Assembly: GCA_020629695.1 (NCBI GenBank)
Contig: JAHDCV010000008.1
Span: 10,653-72,911, forward strand
Direction of reading: 5' to 3'
Source: Acidimicrobiales bacterium
GTDB lineage: Bacteria > Actinomycetota > Acidimicrobiia > Acidimicrobiales > SZUA-35
DNA length: 62,259 nt
The position numbers and the translations under genes are program-made. Below, piece after piece: positions 7,746-16,351 of the stretch (position 1 is the first letter of the stretch; each line of letters starts with the position of its first letter). Under the pieces are notes generated by a model, which saw only the letters and a program-made list of their open reading frames with translations, did not search any database and was not told the DNA's origin.

Positions 7746-10022
7746 TCAGCCGCCGAGCCCGGCCAGCACCTCGTCGAGTGACCGCAGCCCCTCCTGCAGA
7801 GAGGTCGCGAGCAGTTCGAGTTCGGTGCCCTCGATCGCGACCTCGATCGGCACGTTCAGCTGCACCGGGATGTCGACCTCGACCGGGACGGTCTCGTCGA
7901 TCGGTACCTCCACGTCGAGCTGGATCGGCACGTCCACGTCGACCGGAACCGAGACGTCGACGGGCACCTCGAAGCCGAGGCCCGTGTCGATCTCGATCGT
8001 GGTGTCGATCGTCTCGGAGATGTTGATCGTCTCGTCGACCGGAAAGCTGATCGTGCGCTCGAGCCGGACGTCGGTGCGGATCGGGATGGTCTCGTCGATC
8101 GGCACCTCGAAGCTGATCGTCGAGGTCTTGAACTCCTCGAGTTCGGCGATGGCGGTCTCGACACCGTCGCTCACGAGCGGTTCGAGATCGACGAGTTGCT
8201 GCTGGAACCCGGTCACCTGGGCTGCGAACAACGCCGATCCGGCCTCGACGCGGGCGAGATCCTCCTCGGTCTGCTGGAGCCGCTGCCAGAGCACGCCGAC
8301 CAGCAGGAGCGTCGCGACCAGTCCGATCCCGAGCGCGCCCAGCGCGACGAGCGCCCAGAACGGCAGCCGACGACGGTGTGCTGGTGCGGGCAGCGGGTCA
8401 TCGATCGGTGCGGTCCCATCGTGTCCGTGGTCGTCGGCGAAGTGCTGCATGGTGGCTCCGGTCGGGGTGGGATCGGTGGGCTCGTCGTCGAGCAGGACGG
8501 CGGCGACGAGGCCGAGCGCGGTGAGCGCAGCGGCCGCGAGGAAGGTCTGGGCGATGGCCTCGGCGGTGAGCCGAGCCGACGCCTCGGCAGCGGCGGCGGC
8601 GAAGCCGGGATCGGTGATCGGAGGCAGTTCGATGGTCGAACGCAGCGCGTTGAAGCGTCGGAGCCCCCAGGCGGTGAGGGCCGCGAGTCCCAGACTCAGA
8701 CCGAGCAGTCGCACCACCATGACCAGGCTGGCGGCGACGCCACGCCGGTCGACTCGTGCCCGATCGACCACGGCGGCGGTGGTCGGGGCGGTGATCAGTC
8801 CGAAGCCGGCGCCGAGCACGGCCAGTCCGGCCGCGAGGGTCGTGGTGGAGGTGCCGGGGGCCCACGTGCGACCCATGACGACGAAGGTGATCGCGGCGAT
8901 CGCGAGCCCGAGCAGGGTGGGTCGACGTGGACCGACCCGCTCGGTCCAGCGCCCACCCAGATAGCTCGTCACGGCCATGGCGCCGGTCATGGCCGCGAGC
9001 GCCGCACCGGCCGCGACCGCGGCACGTTCGACGTCGGGCTCGACCGCGTTGACGAACAGCGGCACGTCCACCATCGCGATCACGAGCCCCGCGCCCAACG
9101 CCAGGTTGGCGCCGAGCGCCGCCCGGCTCGATCGGTTCGCGATCAGGGCCGGGTCGACGAGCGGATCGGGTCGGCCTCGTTGCTGGAGCACGAGTGCGAC
9201 GGCGGCCATCGTTGCGGGGATCAGGGCCCAGCGCATGTCGGGGCCCGAACCTCCCGTCAGCTCGTCGAGGCCCGACACACTCTGGATCTCCGCGTTGCCG
9301 AGCAGCGCCAGACTGAAGCCGACGAGTGCCACGGTGAGCAGCGTGGTGCCGACCAGATCGATCCGTTCGGGCGGCGCGGGTCGGCGGTCGTCCGATCGAT
9401 CGTCGCTGCCGAGCGCCCACCAGAGCCAGACCAGCCCGATGGCGACCAGCGGCAGGTTGAGCCAGAACTGCCAGCGCCAGGACGCGAAACGGACGAGCGC
9501 CGCGCCGTACAGCGGACCCCACACCCAGCCGAGCGTCTCGATGGCGGCGAGGACGCCGAGGGCCCGCACCCGACGGGCGACGGGGTAGGCGTCGGCGACG
9601 ACGGCGAGGGCGACCGGGACCATCGCACCACCGCCCAGGGCGGTGAGCACACGACCGACCAGCAGTACGGGGTAGGAGGACGTCGCCGCGATCACGACCG
9701 ACCCGACGGCGAACGCGAGATAGGCCACGGTCAGGACCCGGCGGCGTCCGACCAGGTCGGACACCCGGCCGGCGATCGGCATCACCGCGATGAACGCGAG
9801 GAGGTAGACGTTGACGATCCAGGAGGCGTCGTCGATGCCGTCGGGGAGCACGAGGCCGACGTCGTTGATCATCGGGCGCAACATGGTCGACACGACCGTC
9901 AGGTCGTCGGCCGCGATGAACATCGCGAATCCGACGGCCGCGAGGATCGCACCGGGGGAGCGGAGCCGTTCGTCCCGGGCGGGCGAGGGCAGGCGCTCGG
10001 CCGGCGAGGTGGCGTCAGCCAT
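7746..10022 (-). CDS. MFS exporter (P55/Rv1410c-like context) with extra TM, coiled coil and beta-repeat tail
   Basis: Residues 1 to about 515 form a 14-helix DHA2-type major facilitator (GRVSDLVGRRRVL motif A region near residue 85). The gene overlaps the stop of the LprG-like lipoprotein gene by 8 bp, the arrangement of mycobacterial lprG-Rv1410c, whose products export triacylglycerides. Beyond the MFS core, residues 555-578 form another membrane helix preceded by Arg-rich HRRRLP. Residues 579-632 are probably coiled coil, and about 634-735 alternate Val/Ile/Pro with Asp/Glu/Thr (VPIDETIPI, FPVDETINI, VPVDVSVPV). A short helix closes the 758-residue protein. By the positive-inside rule the tail is extracytoplasmic (inference). 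The family is normally about 500-520 residues. Transport substrate unknown; lipid is inferred from context. Confidence 0.82.
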   Translation of the reverse strand: MADATSPAERLPSPARDERLRSPGAILAAVGFAMFIAADDLTVVSTMLRPMINDVGLVLPDGIDDASWIVNVYLLAFIAVMPIAGRVSDLVGRRRVLTVAYLAFAVGSVVIAATSSYPVLLVGRVLTALGGGAMVPVALAVVADAYPVARRVRALGVLAAIETLGWVWGPLYGAALVRFASWRWQFWLNLPLVAIGLVWLWWALGSDDRSDDRRPAPPERIDLVGTTLLTVALVGFSLALLGNAEIQSVSGLDELTGGSGPDMRWALIPATMAAVALVLQQRGRPDPLVDPALIANRSSRAALGANLALGAGLVIAMVDVPLFVNAVEPDVERAAVAAGAALAAMTGAMAVTSYLGGRWTERVGPRRPTLLGLAIAAITFVVMGRTWAPGTSTTTLAAGLAVLGAGFGLITAPTTAAVVDRARVDRRGVAASLVMVVRLLGLSLGLAALTAWGLRRFNALRSTIELPPITDPGFAAAAAEASARLTAEAIAQTFLAAAALTALGLVAAVLLDDEPTDPTPTGATMQHFADDHGHDGTAPIDDPLPAPAHRRRLPFWALVALGALGIGLVATLLLVGVLWQRLQQTEEDLARVEAGSALFAAQVTGFQQQLVDLEPLVSDGVETAIAELEEFKTSTISFEVPIDETIPIRTDVRLERTISFPVDETINISETIDTTIEIDTGLGFEVPVDVSVPVDVDVPIQLDVEVPIDETVPVEVDIPVQLNVPIEVAIEGTELELLATSLQEGLRSLDEVLAGLGG

Positions 10023-10788
10023 CGAGGTCGGGCGGCTCGATGGTCACCTCGGTCCCGTAGTCCTCGAGCTCGAGGATCCAGGCGGTCGTGGCGCCGTCGA
10101 TCGAGGTCTCGAACTCGGCCCGCACGACGGCGGCGGTGCGGACGTCGAGCCACAGCTCCACCGGCGTGTCCTGGCGAGCGGCGAGGCCGGCGGTCACCCG
10201 TCGGATGTCATCGCCCGTGGCGACGGCTCGGAGATGGTGCCCGAGATCGTCGGTCCCGATCGTCTCGACCTCGGTCAGGTTCTCGATGAGCGGGCGCCAA
10301 CCCTGTTCGGGATCGAAGAACCGGCTCGGATCGAGCCCGTAGCTCTCGGGCAGTGGTTCGAACACGCCGGTGATCGGATTCGAGAGCCAGGCCTCGGCGT
10401 CGATGGCGATGGCGCCGAGCTGGGTCCGGAGCGACTCGTTGACCTCGACGGTGAGCAGGGCGTCGGCCTTGGCCGGCACGACGAAGCGGCCCTCGACGTC
10501 GACGAGTGCCAGCGTCCGGAGCGGGTCGATGAACACCGGGTCGCCGTTCGCTTCCAGCCGGAAGCGCACACTCTCGACCGCGGCCATGGTCTCGGCCGAC
10601 GTGGCGGTGAGTTGCTCGGCGTCGAGCGGAAGCACCGGGCCGGAGGCTTCGGGGAGACTGCAGCCGGCGAGTGCGATCGCCGCGATGGCCAGGACGGCCG
10701 TCGCGGACCGGATCATTCGATGCGCGGAGTTCCGGCGCGCCCGGACGGGGTCGTGGAGGGAGCGCGGGGTGTGGGTCTGGTGCGGCAT
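10015..10788 (-). CDS. LprG/LppX-like lipoprotein (LppX_LprAFG family)
   Basis: Has a lipoprotein signal peptide with lipobox LAGC, so it should be exported and acylated. The mature part (about 215 aa) follows the LppX_LprAFG pattern: an N-terminal strand segment VRFRLEANGDPVF, an acidic middle, the hallmark FFDPEQGWRPLIENL, and a C-terminal half of beta strands. Family members form a half-barrel that carries a lipid between the membrane and outer layers. ATG 10788 is chosen because GAGGA lies just upstream; ATG 10716 would give a more usual 19-residue signal peptide. It overlaps the MFS gene, so the two are co-translated. It is divergent from the RND-like gene at 10963. Confidence 0.85.
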   Translation of the reverse strand: MPHQTHTPRSLHDPVRARRNSAHRMIRSATAVLAIAAIALAGCSLPEASGPVLPLDAEQLTATSAETMAAVESVRFRLEANGDPVFIDPLRTLALVDVEGRFVVPAKADALLTVEVNESLRTQLGAIAIDAEAWLSNPITGVFEPLPESYGLDPSRFFDPEQGWRPLIENLTEVETIGTDDLGHHLRAVATGDDIRRVTAGLAARQDTPVELWLDVRTAAVVRAEFETSIDGATTAWILELEDYGTEVTIEPPDLDG

Positions 10789-10804
10789 CGGGTCCTCGTC
10801 GTCG

Positions 10805-10810
10805 AGCGTA
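10805..10810 (-). promoter_or_regulatory. Candidate -10 (TACGCT) of the lipoprotein-MFS operon
   Basis: Minus-strand TACGCT would place the transcript start about 10 nt before the ATG at 10788, leaving a very short leader that contains GAGGA. No convincing -35 is seen. Confidence 0.35.
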
Positions 10811-10844
10811 TCGCCCAGGGTGGTCGAGATCCGGGCAACGGCGA

Positions 10845-10872
10845 CGTTGGGTGGTCGCGGCACCACCCAACG
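10845..10872. promoter_or_regulatory. Operator-like inverted repeat in divergent promoter region
   Basis: Perfect 11-bp inverted repeat CGTTGGGTGGT/ACCACCCAACG separated by 6 nt, between the divergent lipoprotein-MFS operon and RND-like gene. Symmetry and position fit a dimeric repressor site. A hairpin in one of the two leaders is less likely because it lies upstream of both predicted transcript starts. Confidence 0.5.
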
Positions 10873-10879
10873 GAGGGAC

Positions 10880-10910
10880 CCCACGAAGAACGGTCCACCA
10901 CCCACGAAGA
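10880..10910. repeat. Direct repeat CCCACGAAGA, 21-bp period
   Basis: Identical 10-bp copies at 10880-10889 and 10901-10910. Their spacing of two helical turns puts both on the same DNA face. They lie just upstream of a TACAGT -10 candidate (10919-10924) for the plus-strand gene, as activator or repressor half-sites would. Confidence 0.45.
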
Positions 10911-10962
10911 GTGGCGACTACAGTGCTCGGTGGGCGGAGTTGGTGTCCAGGGATCGGTTTCC

Positions 10963-13650
10963 ATGGCTCCAACTCATGAACGACTGCTGAAGCGTCTCGC
11001 GACGACATTCGGTATCGCGATCGCGCTCCTCCTCGCCCTCGGCGGTGTGGTGTCCGCGCTCGACGAGAGTCGGCCGAACCTCGCGACCCAGGTCGCGATG
11101 GAGCAGGGCCCCAACGGCGACCTGCCGGATCTCGTGGTGCTGGTGCGCGACCTGCCGGCCGGCGCCGACTTCGCCGCGGTCGATCGATCGGTCACCGCGC
11201 TCGACGAGGTCGAGTCCGTCGTCGTCGAGGCCAACGGGGCCGACCAGGCGGTCGTGCACGTGTCGCTCCACGCCCGGGCCGGTGCCGCCACGCCCGATCT
11301 CGTGCTCGACACCGTCGCCGCGGAGGTGCCCGATGCCGAACTGATCCTCGGCGGACGGGTCGCGGTCGATCGGACGTTGGTCGACCGGGTGAACCGGGCC
11401 CTCGTCGTCGCAGTCGTGCCCGTGCTGGTGCTGATCGCCGCATTCGCCGCCGCCACGATCGGCACCGCTCGAGCCCTCGTCGCCGCCGGGTCGATCGCGC
11501 TGGCGACACTGCTGTCCGGTCTGGTGGCCGCACAGCTCGTCGGATCGTTCGACGGCTCGCTCGGCTCGACCGCCATGCCGTCGGTGCTGTGTGCGGTGTT
11601 GATCTCGTCGGTGCTCACGTTCCGATTGCTCGACTGGTTCACCCAGCCGATCGGTTCGGACCCCTCGGCCTGGGTCCGTCTCTCCGTTCGGTCGCTGATC
11701 CCCGAGGTCGTCCTGCTCCACGTCGGTCTCGTCGGCGCGGCCCTCGTCGTGGAGCTGATCGTCGGTCCGGCCCCGATCTCGGCGGTGGCGTTCTCCTCGA
11801 TGGTCGCCACGGTCGTCACCCTGGCCACCGTCGCTCCGGGTCTGGCCACCTTCGGTCCCCTGGTCGACGACACGATCTTCCGGCCCTTCAACGTCCGGAT
11901 CCCCGACGGGCGGGACTTCCCCCTGGCCGTCCTCGGCGGCTTCGCCTGCTTCCTGCTGGCGCTCGGACTCTTCGCGACCCGCGCGCCGAGTCGTGAGCTG
12001 CTCGACGAGTCGGCCCTCGCCCCGGGCGTCGCGGCCGATCGAGTGGCTCGTGAGCTCGCCGCACTCGGCGGCGATCCGACCTCTGCCATCCTGGTCGAGT
12101 TCGATCCGGGCGCCGACGCGGCGGCCATGTCGACCTGGGCGGCGGCTGCGTCGCAGATCGGTGCGGTGGCCTGGGTCGAGACCTCTGCCGGTCGGTTCAC
12201 CGACGGTGTGTTGGCCGAGGGCGCCGCCGCATTCGTCGACGAGACGACACCTCGCGCCGTGGTCACTCCCGTGGGAACCGCTCGGGCCGTGGCCACCCAG
12301 CGCCTCGTCGACGCCCTGCCCGCCGTCGGTGGGTACGACGGACAGATCACGCTGCGCGGTACCCCGATCGCCGCGGGCTCGGCGGTCGAGGGAGGCACGC
12401 TCCAGCTCTGGCTCCTGATCGGTGCCCTGTCGCTCGCCGGTGCCGCCGCCGTCATGTTGCTCATGGGCGATCTCATGGTGGCCGCCTCCTCGGCGGCGCT
12501 CCGGCTCCTCGGCCTCGCCGCCCTGGTCGGGGTCTACCGGTTGGTCGCCGGTGAGACCTCGTCGATCGAGGCCCAGATCCTCGTCCTGGTGGTCGGTGTC
12601 GGTGTCGGGCTGTTCGAGTTGGGCTTCGTCCGTCGGCTGTCCCTCGGTCGGGACGGCCTCGCCGGGAACGGTCTCGTGACCTCGGCGCTGTCGCGCGACG
12701 GTCGGGCCGGCATGGTCGGCCTCGTGATCGTCGCCCTCACCTCGCTCGGTCTGGTGGCCAGCGACCTCGCGATGCTGCGGCGTCTCGCGGTCGGCCTCGT
12801 GGCCGGCATCCTCATCGAGCTGGTCGTGGGGATCTGGTTGTTGCGGCCGGCCCTGCTCGCCGACCTCGCCGGCGTCAGCAACACCGCCGCCGCGGCCCGC
12901 CGCCGCGGCGACCTCGTCGCCGCCGCCGCCGAACAGGCGACGCTGCCGGCGCCGAGTTTCGCCGCCGCGACGACGCTCGTACCCGACACCAGCGCCGGTC
13001 TCCCGTCACCGGCGATGGCGGGTGCGGTGCCGTCCGCCGGAGCGGCCTCGATGGGAGCCGGTGGGCTCGCCGCCTCGTCGGGACCCACGTCGGCGACGAA
13101 TGCCGTGGCCTCGGCTGCGATGTCGCCGGGCTCGGCCGCGGAGGCGCCTCCGGCTGCTGGCGGAACGGCCGCCCCGGGCACCGGCGGTCGGGTCGCCCCG
13201 AGCGCTCCGGAGTGGCGTCGCATCATCGGTGGCCTCCTCCGTGCCGAGTTCGACTTCCAGGCGGATCCCGGATCGGCCGAGCTGGAGACGGTCTTCGTGG
13301 AGAAGACCCCGCTCTGGGACGAACTGGTCGACCATCACGCCAAGCTCCGCGCCGCCGGCGTGCGGGTCACGGGTCGTGGCCCGATGGTCCGGGTCGCCCG
13401 GGTCATCAACGACAGCTCGCCCGTGACACTCGAGATCACCGTCGACCATCCCGTGCGTCACCTGATCGACGGTCAGGGCCGTGTCGTCGGCCGTCGCGCC
13501 GCCGAGCGGCGCAACGGCATGTTGTGGCTCGTGCAGGATCCGTCGGGTCGATACCGGATCGCCGAGGCGGTCGACCTCGGCACGGCCGCGGCGACCGAGG
13601 ACGAGGCGGCCATCTCCGTCGTCGAGCAGCCGTCGATCGCCATGGCCTGA
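10963..13650 (+). CDS. RND/MMPL-like membrane protein with C-terminal folded domain
   Basis: An 895-residue protein with RND topology: TM1 near residues 12-30, an extracytoplasmic domain (about 31-140), a block of six helices to about residue 345, a second extracytoplasmic domain (about 346-480), then five more helices to about 640. After an Ala/Pro/Ser-rich cytoplasmic linker (about 650-750) comes a folded domain (about 755-890) with alternating strands that looks NTF2-like. Sequence similarity to MmpL/RND exporters is weak, and the proton-relay Asp-Tyr pairs of MmpL3 are not obvious, so active transport is not certain. Being divergent from an LprG-like lipoprotein and MFS pair suggests a shared envelope-lipid task (inference). 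Confidence 0.7.
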   Translation: MAPTHERLLKRLATTFGIAIALLLALGGVVSALDESRPNLATQVAMEQGPNGDLPDLVVLVRDLPAGADFAAVDRSVTALDEVESVVVEANGADQAVVHVSLHARAGAATPDLVLDTVAAEVPDAELILGGRVAVDRTLVDRVNRALVVAVVPVLVLIAAFAAATIGTARALVAAGSIALATLLSGLVAAQLVGSFDGSLGSTAMPSVLCAVLISSVLTFRLLDWFTQPIGSDPSAWVRLSVRSLIPEVVLLHVGLVGAALVVELIVGPAPISAVAFSSMVATVVTLATVAPGLATFGPLVDDTIFRPFNVRIPDGRDFPLAVLGGFACFLLALGLFATRAPSRELLDESALAPGVAADRVARELAALGGDPTSAILVEFDPGADAAAMSTWAAAASQIGAVAWVETSAGRFTDGVLAEGAAAFVDETTPRAVVTPVGTARAVATQRLVDALPAVGGYDGQITLRGTPIAAGSAVEGGTLQLWLLIGALSLAGAAAVMLLMGDLMVAASSAALRLLGLAALVGVYRLVAGETSSIEAQILVLVVGVGVGLFELGFVRRLSLGRDGLAGNGLVTSALSRDGRAGMVGLVIVALTSLGLVASDLAMLRRLAVGLVAGILIELVVGIWLLRPALLADLAGVSNTAAAARRRGDLVAAAAEQATLPAPSFAAATTLVPDTSAGLPSPAMAGAVPSAGAASMGAGGLAASSGPTSATNAVASAAMSPGSAAEAPPAAGGTAAPGTGGRVAPSAPEWRRIIGGLLRAEFDFQADPGSAELETVFVEKTPLWDELVDHHAKLRAAGVRVTGRGPMVRVARVINDSSPVTLEITVDHPVRHLIDGQGRVVGRRAAERRNGMLWLVQDPSGRYRIAEAVDLGTAAATEDEAAISVVEQPSIAMA

Positions 13651-13727
13651 CCGATCCCGATCGCCCGCCGTGGTCGTCGTTCCACCCGGACCTCGGTGCT
13701 CGGAAATCCGCAGCCCGATGTCGGGGT

Positions 13728-13733
13728 TACGAT
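13728..13733 (+). promoter_or_regulatory. Candidate -10 (TACGAT) of cbs operon
   Basis: TACGAT lies 47 nt upstream of the cbs ATG, which is preceded by GAGGGG. This is a conventional leadered arrangement, unlike the leaderless genes nearby. Confidence 0.35.
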
Positions 13734-13780
13734 CCCGGCCGGGGTGACGCGCCCCACATCGACCAACCGAGGGGCCTCCC

Positions 13781-15166
13781 ATGGACATCGCTGATTCCGT
13801 GCTCGATCTGATCGGCGCCACGCCGATGGTCCGGCTGCGTCAGGTGGTCGACGGCATCGACTGTCCCGTCGTCGTGAAGTACGAGGTGACCAACCCCGGA
13901 GGGTCGTCGAAGGACCGGCCCGCGTTGTACATGATCGACCAGGCCGAGGCCGAGGGCCTGCTGCAGCCGGGTGGCACGATCATCGAGCCGACGTCGGGCA
14001 ACACCGGTGTGGGCCTCGCGATCGTCGCGGCGCAACGGGGCTACCGATGCAAGTTCGTCGTGACCGACAAGGTCGGCCCCGAGAAGGTGGACCTCCTGCG
14101 GGCCTATGGCGCCGAAGTCATCGTCTGCCCCGTCGCCGTCGCGCCGGAGGATCCGGCGTCGTACTACTCGACCGCGGAACGCCTGGTGAAGGAGACGCCC
14201 AACGCGTTCCGACCCAACCAGTACGCCAACCCGGCCAACCCGGCCGCCCACTACGCCACGACCGGTCCCGAGATCTGGAACCAGACCGATGGTCGCATCA
14301 CGCACTTCGTCGCCGGTGCCGGCACGGGCGGCACGATCTCGGGTGTCGGCCGGTATCTCAAGGAACAGAACCCGGACGTCCAGATCGTCGCCGCCGACCC
14401 CGAGGGCTCGGTCTACTCCGGTGGTTCCGGTCGGCCGTACCTCGTCGAGGGTGTGGGCGAGGACTTCTGGCCGACCACCTACGATCCGTCCGTCGTCGAT
14501 CGGGTCATCCCGATCTCCGATCGCGACTCGTTCCTCATGGCCCGCACCGTCTCCGAACGCGAGGGTCTGCTCATCGGAGGATCCTGCGGGACGGCCGTCG
14601 CCGCGGCGCTCCAGGTGGCGGCCGAGAACGGTCCCGATGATCTCGTCGTCGTGCTCACCCCGGACTCCGGCCGCGGGTATCTGACCTCGGTGTTCGACGA
14701 CAAGTGGATGGCCCGGTTCGGCTTCCTCCACGTCGCCGACGGTCCCTCGGTCGGCGACATCATCGCCGACAAGGGTTCCGATCGTCCCGCACTGGTCTAC
14801 GTGCAACCCAGCGACCGTGTGCGGGACGCCATCCAGCTGATGCGGGAACACGACGTCTCCCAGTTGCCGGTGGCCAAGAACGAGATGCCGCTCGCGAACG
14901 CCGAGGTGCTCGGATCGATCGACGAACTCCGCATCATGGAGTCCGCCTTCGGTGAGACCTCCGTCCTCGACCGCTCCGTCGAGGAGGTCATGAGTCCCCG
15001 CCTCGCGACGATCGGCGTCGGCCAACCCGTGCGCGACGCCGTCCAGATGCTCGACCTGTCGCCCGCACTGCTCGTGCTGGACGGCGGTCGTCCCCGTACC
15101 GTCATCACCCGCGCCGACGTGTTGTCGTTCCTCTCGCTCGACACCGCCCAGGCCGCCACGAGCTGA
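13781..15166 (+). CDS. cbs: Cystathionine beta-synthase
   Basis: PLP enzyme that condenses homocysteine with serine (or acts as an O-acetylserine/cysteine synthase relative). The N-terminal fold-type II domain (about residues 1-310) has GATPMVRL, the PLP lysine in GGSSKDRPA, TSGNTGVGLA and the glycine-rich GAGTGGTISG loop. Two C-terminal CBS domains (about 335-455) complete the 461 residues and argue for true CBS rather than CysK. It is followed 20 nt later by the cystathionine gamma enzyme, giving both reverse transsulfuration steps together. GAGGGG precedes the ATG. Confidence 0.92.
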   Translation: MDIADSVLDLIGATPMVRLRQVVDGIDCPVVVKYEVTNPGGSSKDRPALYMIDQAEAEGLLQPGGTIIEPTSGNTGVGLAIVAAQRGYRCKFVVTDKVGPEKVDLLRAYGAEVIVCPVAVAPEDPASYYSTAERLVKETPNAFRPNQYANPANPAAHYATTGPEIWNQTDGRITHFVAGAGTGGTISGVGRYLKEQNPDVQIVAADPEGSVYSGGSGRPYLVEGVGEDFWPTTYDPSVVDRVIPISDRDSFLMARTVSEREGLLIGGSCGTAVAAALQVAAENGPDDLVVVLTPDSGRGYLTSVFDDKWMARFGFLHVADGPSVGDIIADKGSDRPALVYVQPSDRVRDAIQLMREHDVSQLPVAKNEMPLANAEVLGSIDELRIMESAFGETSVLDRSVEEVMSPRLATIGVGQPVRDAVQMLDLSPALLVLDGGRPRTVITRADVLSFLSLDTAQAATS

Positions 15167-15186
15167 CCCGGCCGAAAGGTTCCACC

Positions 15187-16350
15187 ATGACCGAGAACGA
15201 GCGCCCCGACGGCTGGGGCTTCGAGACACGCGCCATCCACGTCGGCCAGGACCCCGAGCCGATCACCGGTGCGGTCACCGTGCCGGTGTTCCAGACCTCG
15301 ACCTTCGCGCAGGAGGCGGTCGGGAAACACTCGGGGTACGAGTACGCCCGAACCGGCAACCCGACCCGGACCGCCCTGGAGACTGCGTTCGCCTCGATGG
15401 AACACGCCGCGTTCGGTGTGGCCTTCGCCTCGGGACTCGCCGCCGAGGACGCGATCCTCCGCCTGTTGAGCCCGGGCGATCACGTCGTGATGGGCAACGA
15501 CGCATACGGCGGAACCTTCCGGCTGATCTCCAAGGTCTTCGGGGCCATGGGGGTCACCTGGTCCGCCGTGGATCTCACCGATCCGTCGACCCTGGCGGAC
15601 ACCTGGCCGGCCAACACCAAGCTCGTGTGGGTCGAGACACCGACGAACCCCCTGCTGACGGTGGTCGACATCGCCGAGGTGGCCGGCATCGTCGACGCCC
15701 ACCCCGAGGCGAGGCTCGTGGTGGACAACACCTTTGCCACGCCGTATCTCCAGAATCCGCTCCTCCACGGCGCCGACATCGTGGTGCACTCGACCACGAA
15801 GTACCTGGGTGGTCACTCCGATGTGGTCGGCGGGTTCGTCGCGACGAACGACGGTGAGGTGGACACCCACCTGCGGTTCATCCAGAACGCCGTCGGTGCC
15901 GTCCCGGGCCCGTGGGACTGCTACCTCACCCTGCGCGGCGCCAAGACGCTCGGCGTGCGGATGGACCGGCACCTGACGAACGCCGCGGCGATCGTGGATC
16001 AGCTCCTGAGCCACTCGGCGGTCTCGACCGTGCTGTATCCGGGTCTCGACACCCACCCGGGGCACGCCGCCGCCGCCCGGCAGATGTCGGGCTTCGGTGG
16101 CATGGTGAGCTTCCGAGCCGCAGGCGGACGGGACGCGGCGATGCGCATCGTCGAAGCCTGTGAGCTGTTCACGCTCGCCGAGTCGCTCGGCGCCGTCGAG
16201 TCGCTGATCGAGCACCCCGGCGTCATGACCCACGCCTCCGCCGAGGGGTCACCTCTCGAGGTCCCGGACGACCTCGTGCGCTTGTCGGTCGGCATCGAGT
16301 CGATCGCCGACCTCCAGGCCGACCTGGCGCAAGCACTCGACACCGTCTGA
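15187..16350 (+). CDS. metB: Cystathionine gamma-synthase / gamma-lyase
   Basis: A 387-residue Cys/Met-metabolism PLP enzyme. Motifs: GYEYARTGNPTR, ASGLAAEDAI, the D-x-A/T-x-A region VDNTFATPYLQNP, and the PLP lysine in HSTTKYLGGHSD. Sequence alone does not separate gamma-synthase (forward, to methionine) from gamma-lyase (reverse, to cysteine). Direct linkage to cbs favours gamma-lyase or a dual role, so the symbol is provisional. GAAAGG precedes the ATG. The next gene starts 1 nt after its stop, so the three genes 13781-17266 are likely one operon. Confidence 0.85.
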   Translation: MTENERPDGWGFETRAIHVGQDPEPITGAVTVPVFQTSTFAQEAVGKHSGYEYARTGNPTRTALETAFASMEHAAFGVAFASGLAAEDAILRLLSPGDHVVMGNDAYGGTFRLISKVFGAMGVTWSAVDLTDPSTLADTWPANTKLVWVETPTNPLLTVVDIAEVAGIVDAHPEARLVVDNTFATPYLQNPLLHGADIVVHSTTKYLGGHSDVVGGFVATNDGEVDTHLRFIQNAVGAVPGPWDCYLTLRGAKTLGVRMDRHLTNAAAIVDQLLSHSAVSTVLYPGLDTHPGHAAAARQMSGFGGMVSFRAAGGRDAAMRIVEACELFTLAESLGAVESLIEHPGVMTHASAEGSPLEVPDDLVRLSVGIESIADLQADLAQALDTV

Positions 16351-16351
16351 G

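Noticed and set aside
7818-8123. Frameshift or separate gene for the beta-repeat tail
   Set aside because: The frame is continuous with the MFS core, with no stop, start or base-composition break at the junction.
8196-10289. Long plus-strand frame (697 codons) opposite the MFS gene
   Set aside because: Gly/Arg/Glu-rich antisense translation typical of high-GC DNA; no recognisable domain.
9811-10962. In-frame extension upstream of the RND-like gene
   Set aside because: This stretch is antisense to the lipoprotein and MFS genes and has shadow-type composition; a normal TM1 start exists at 10963.
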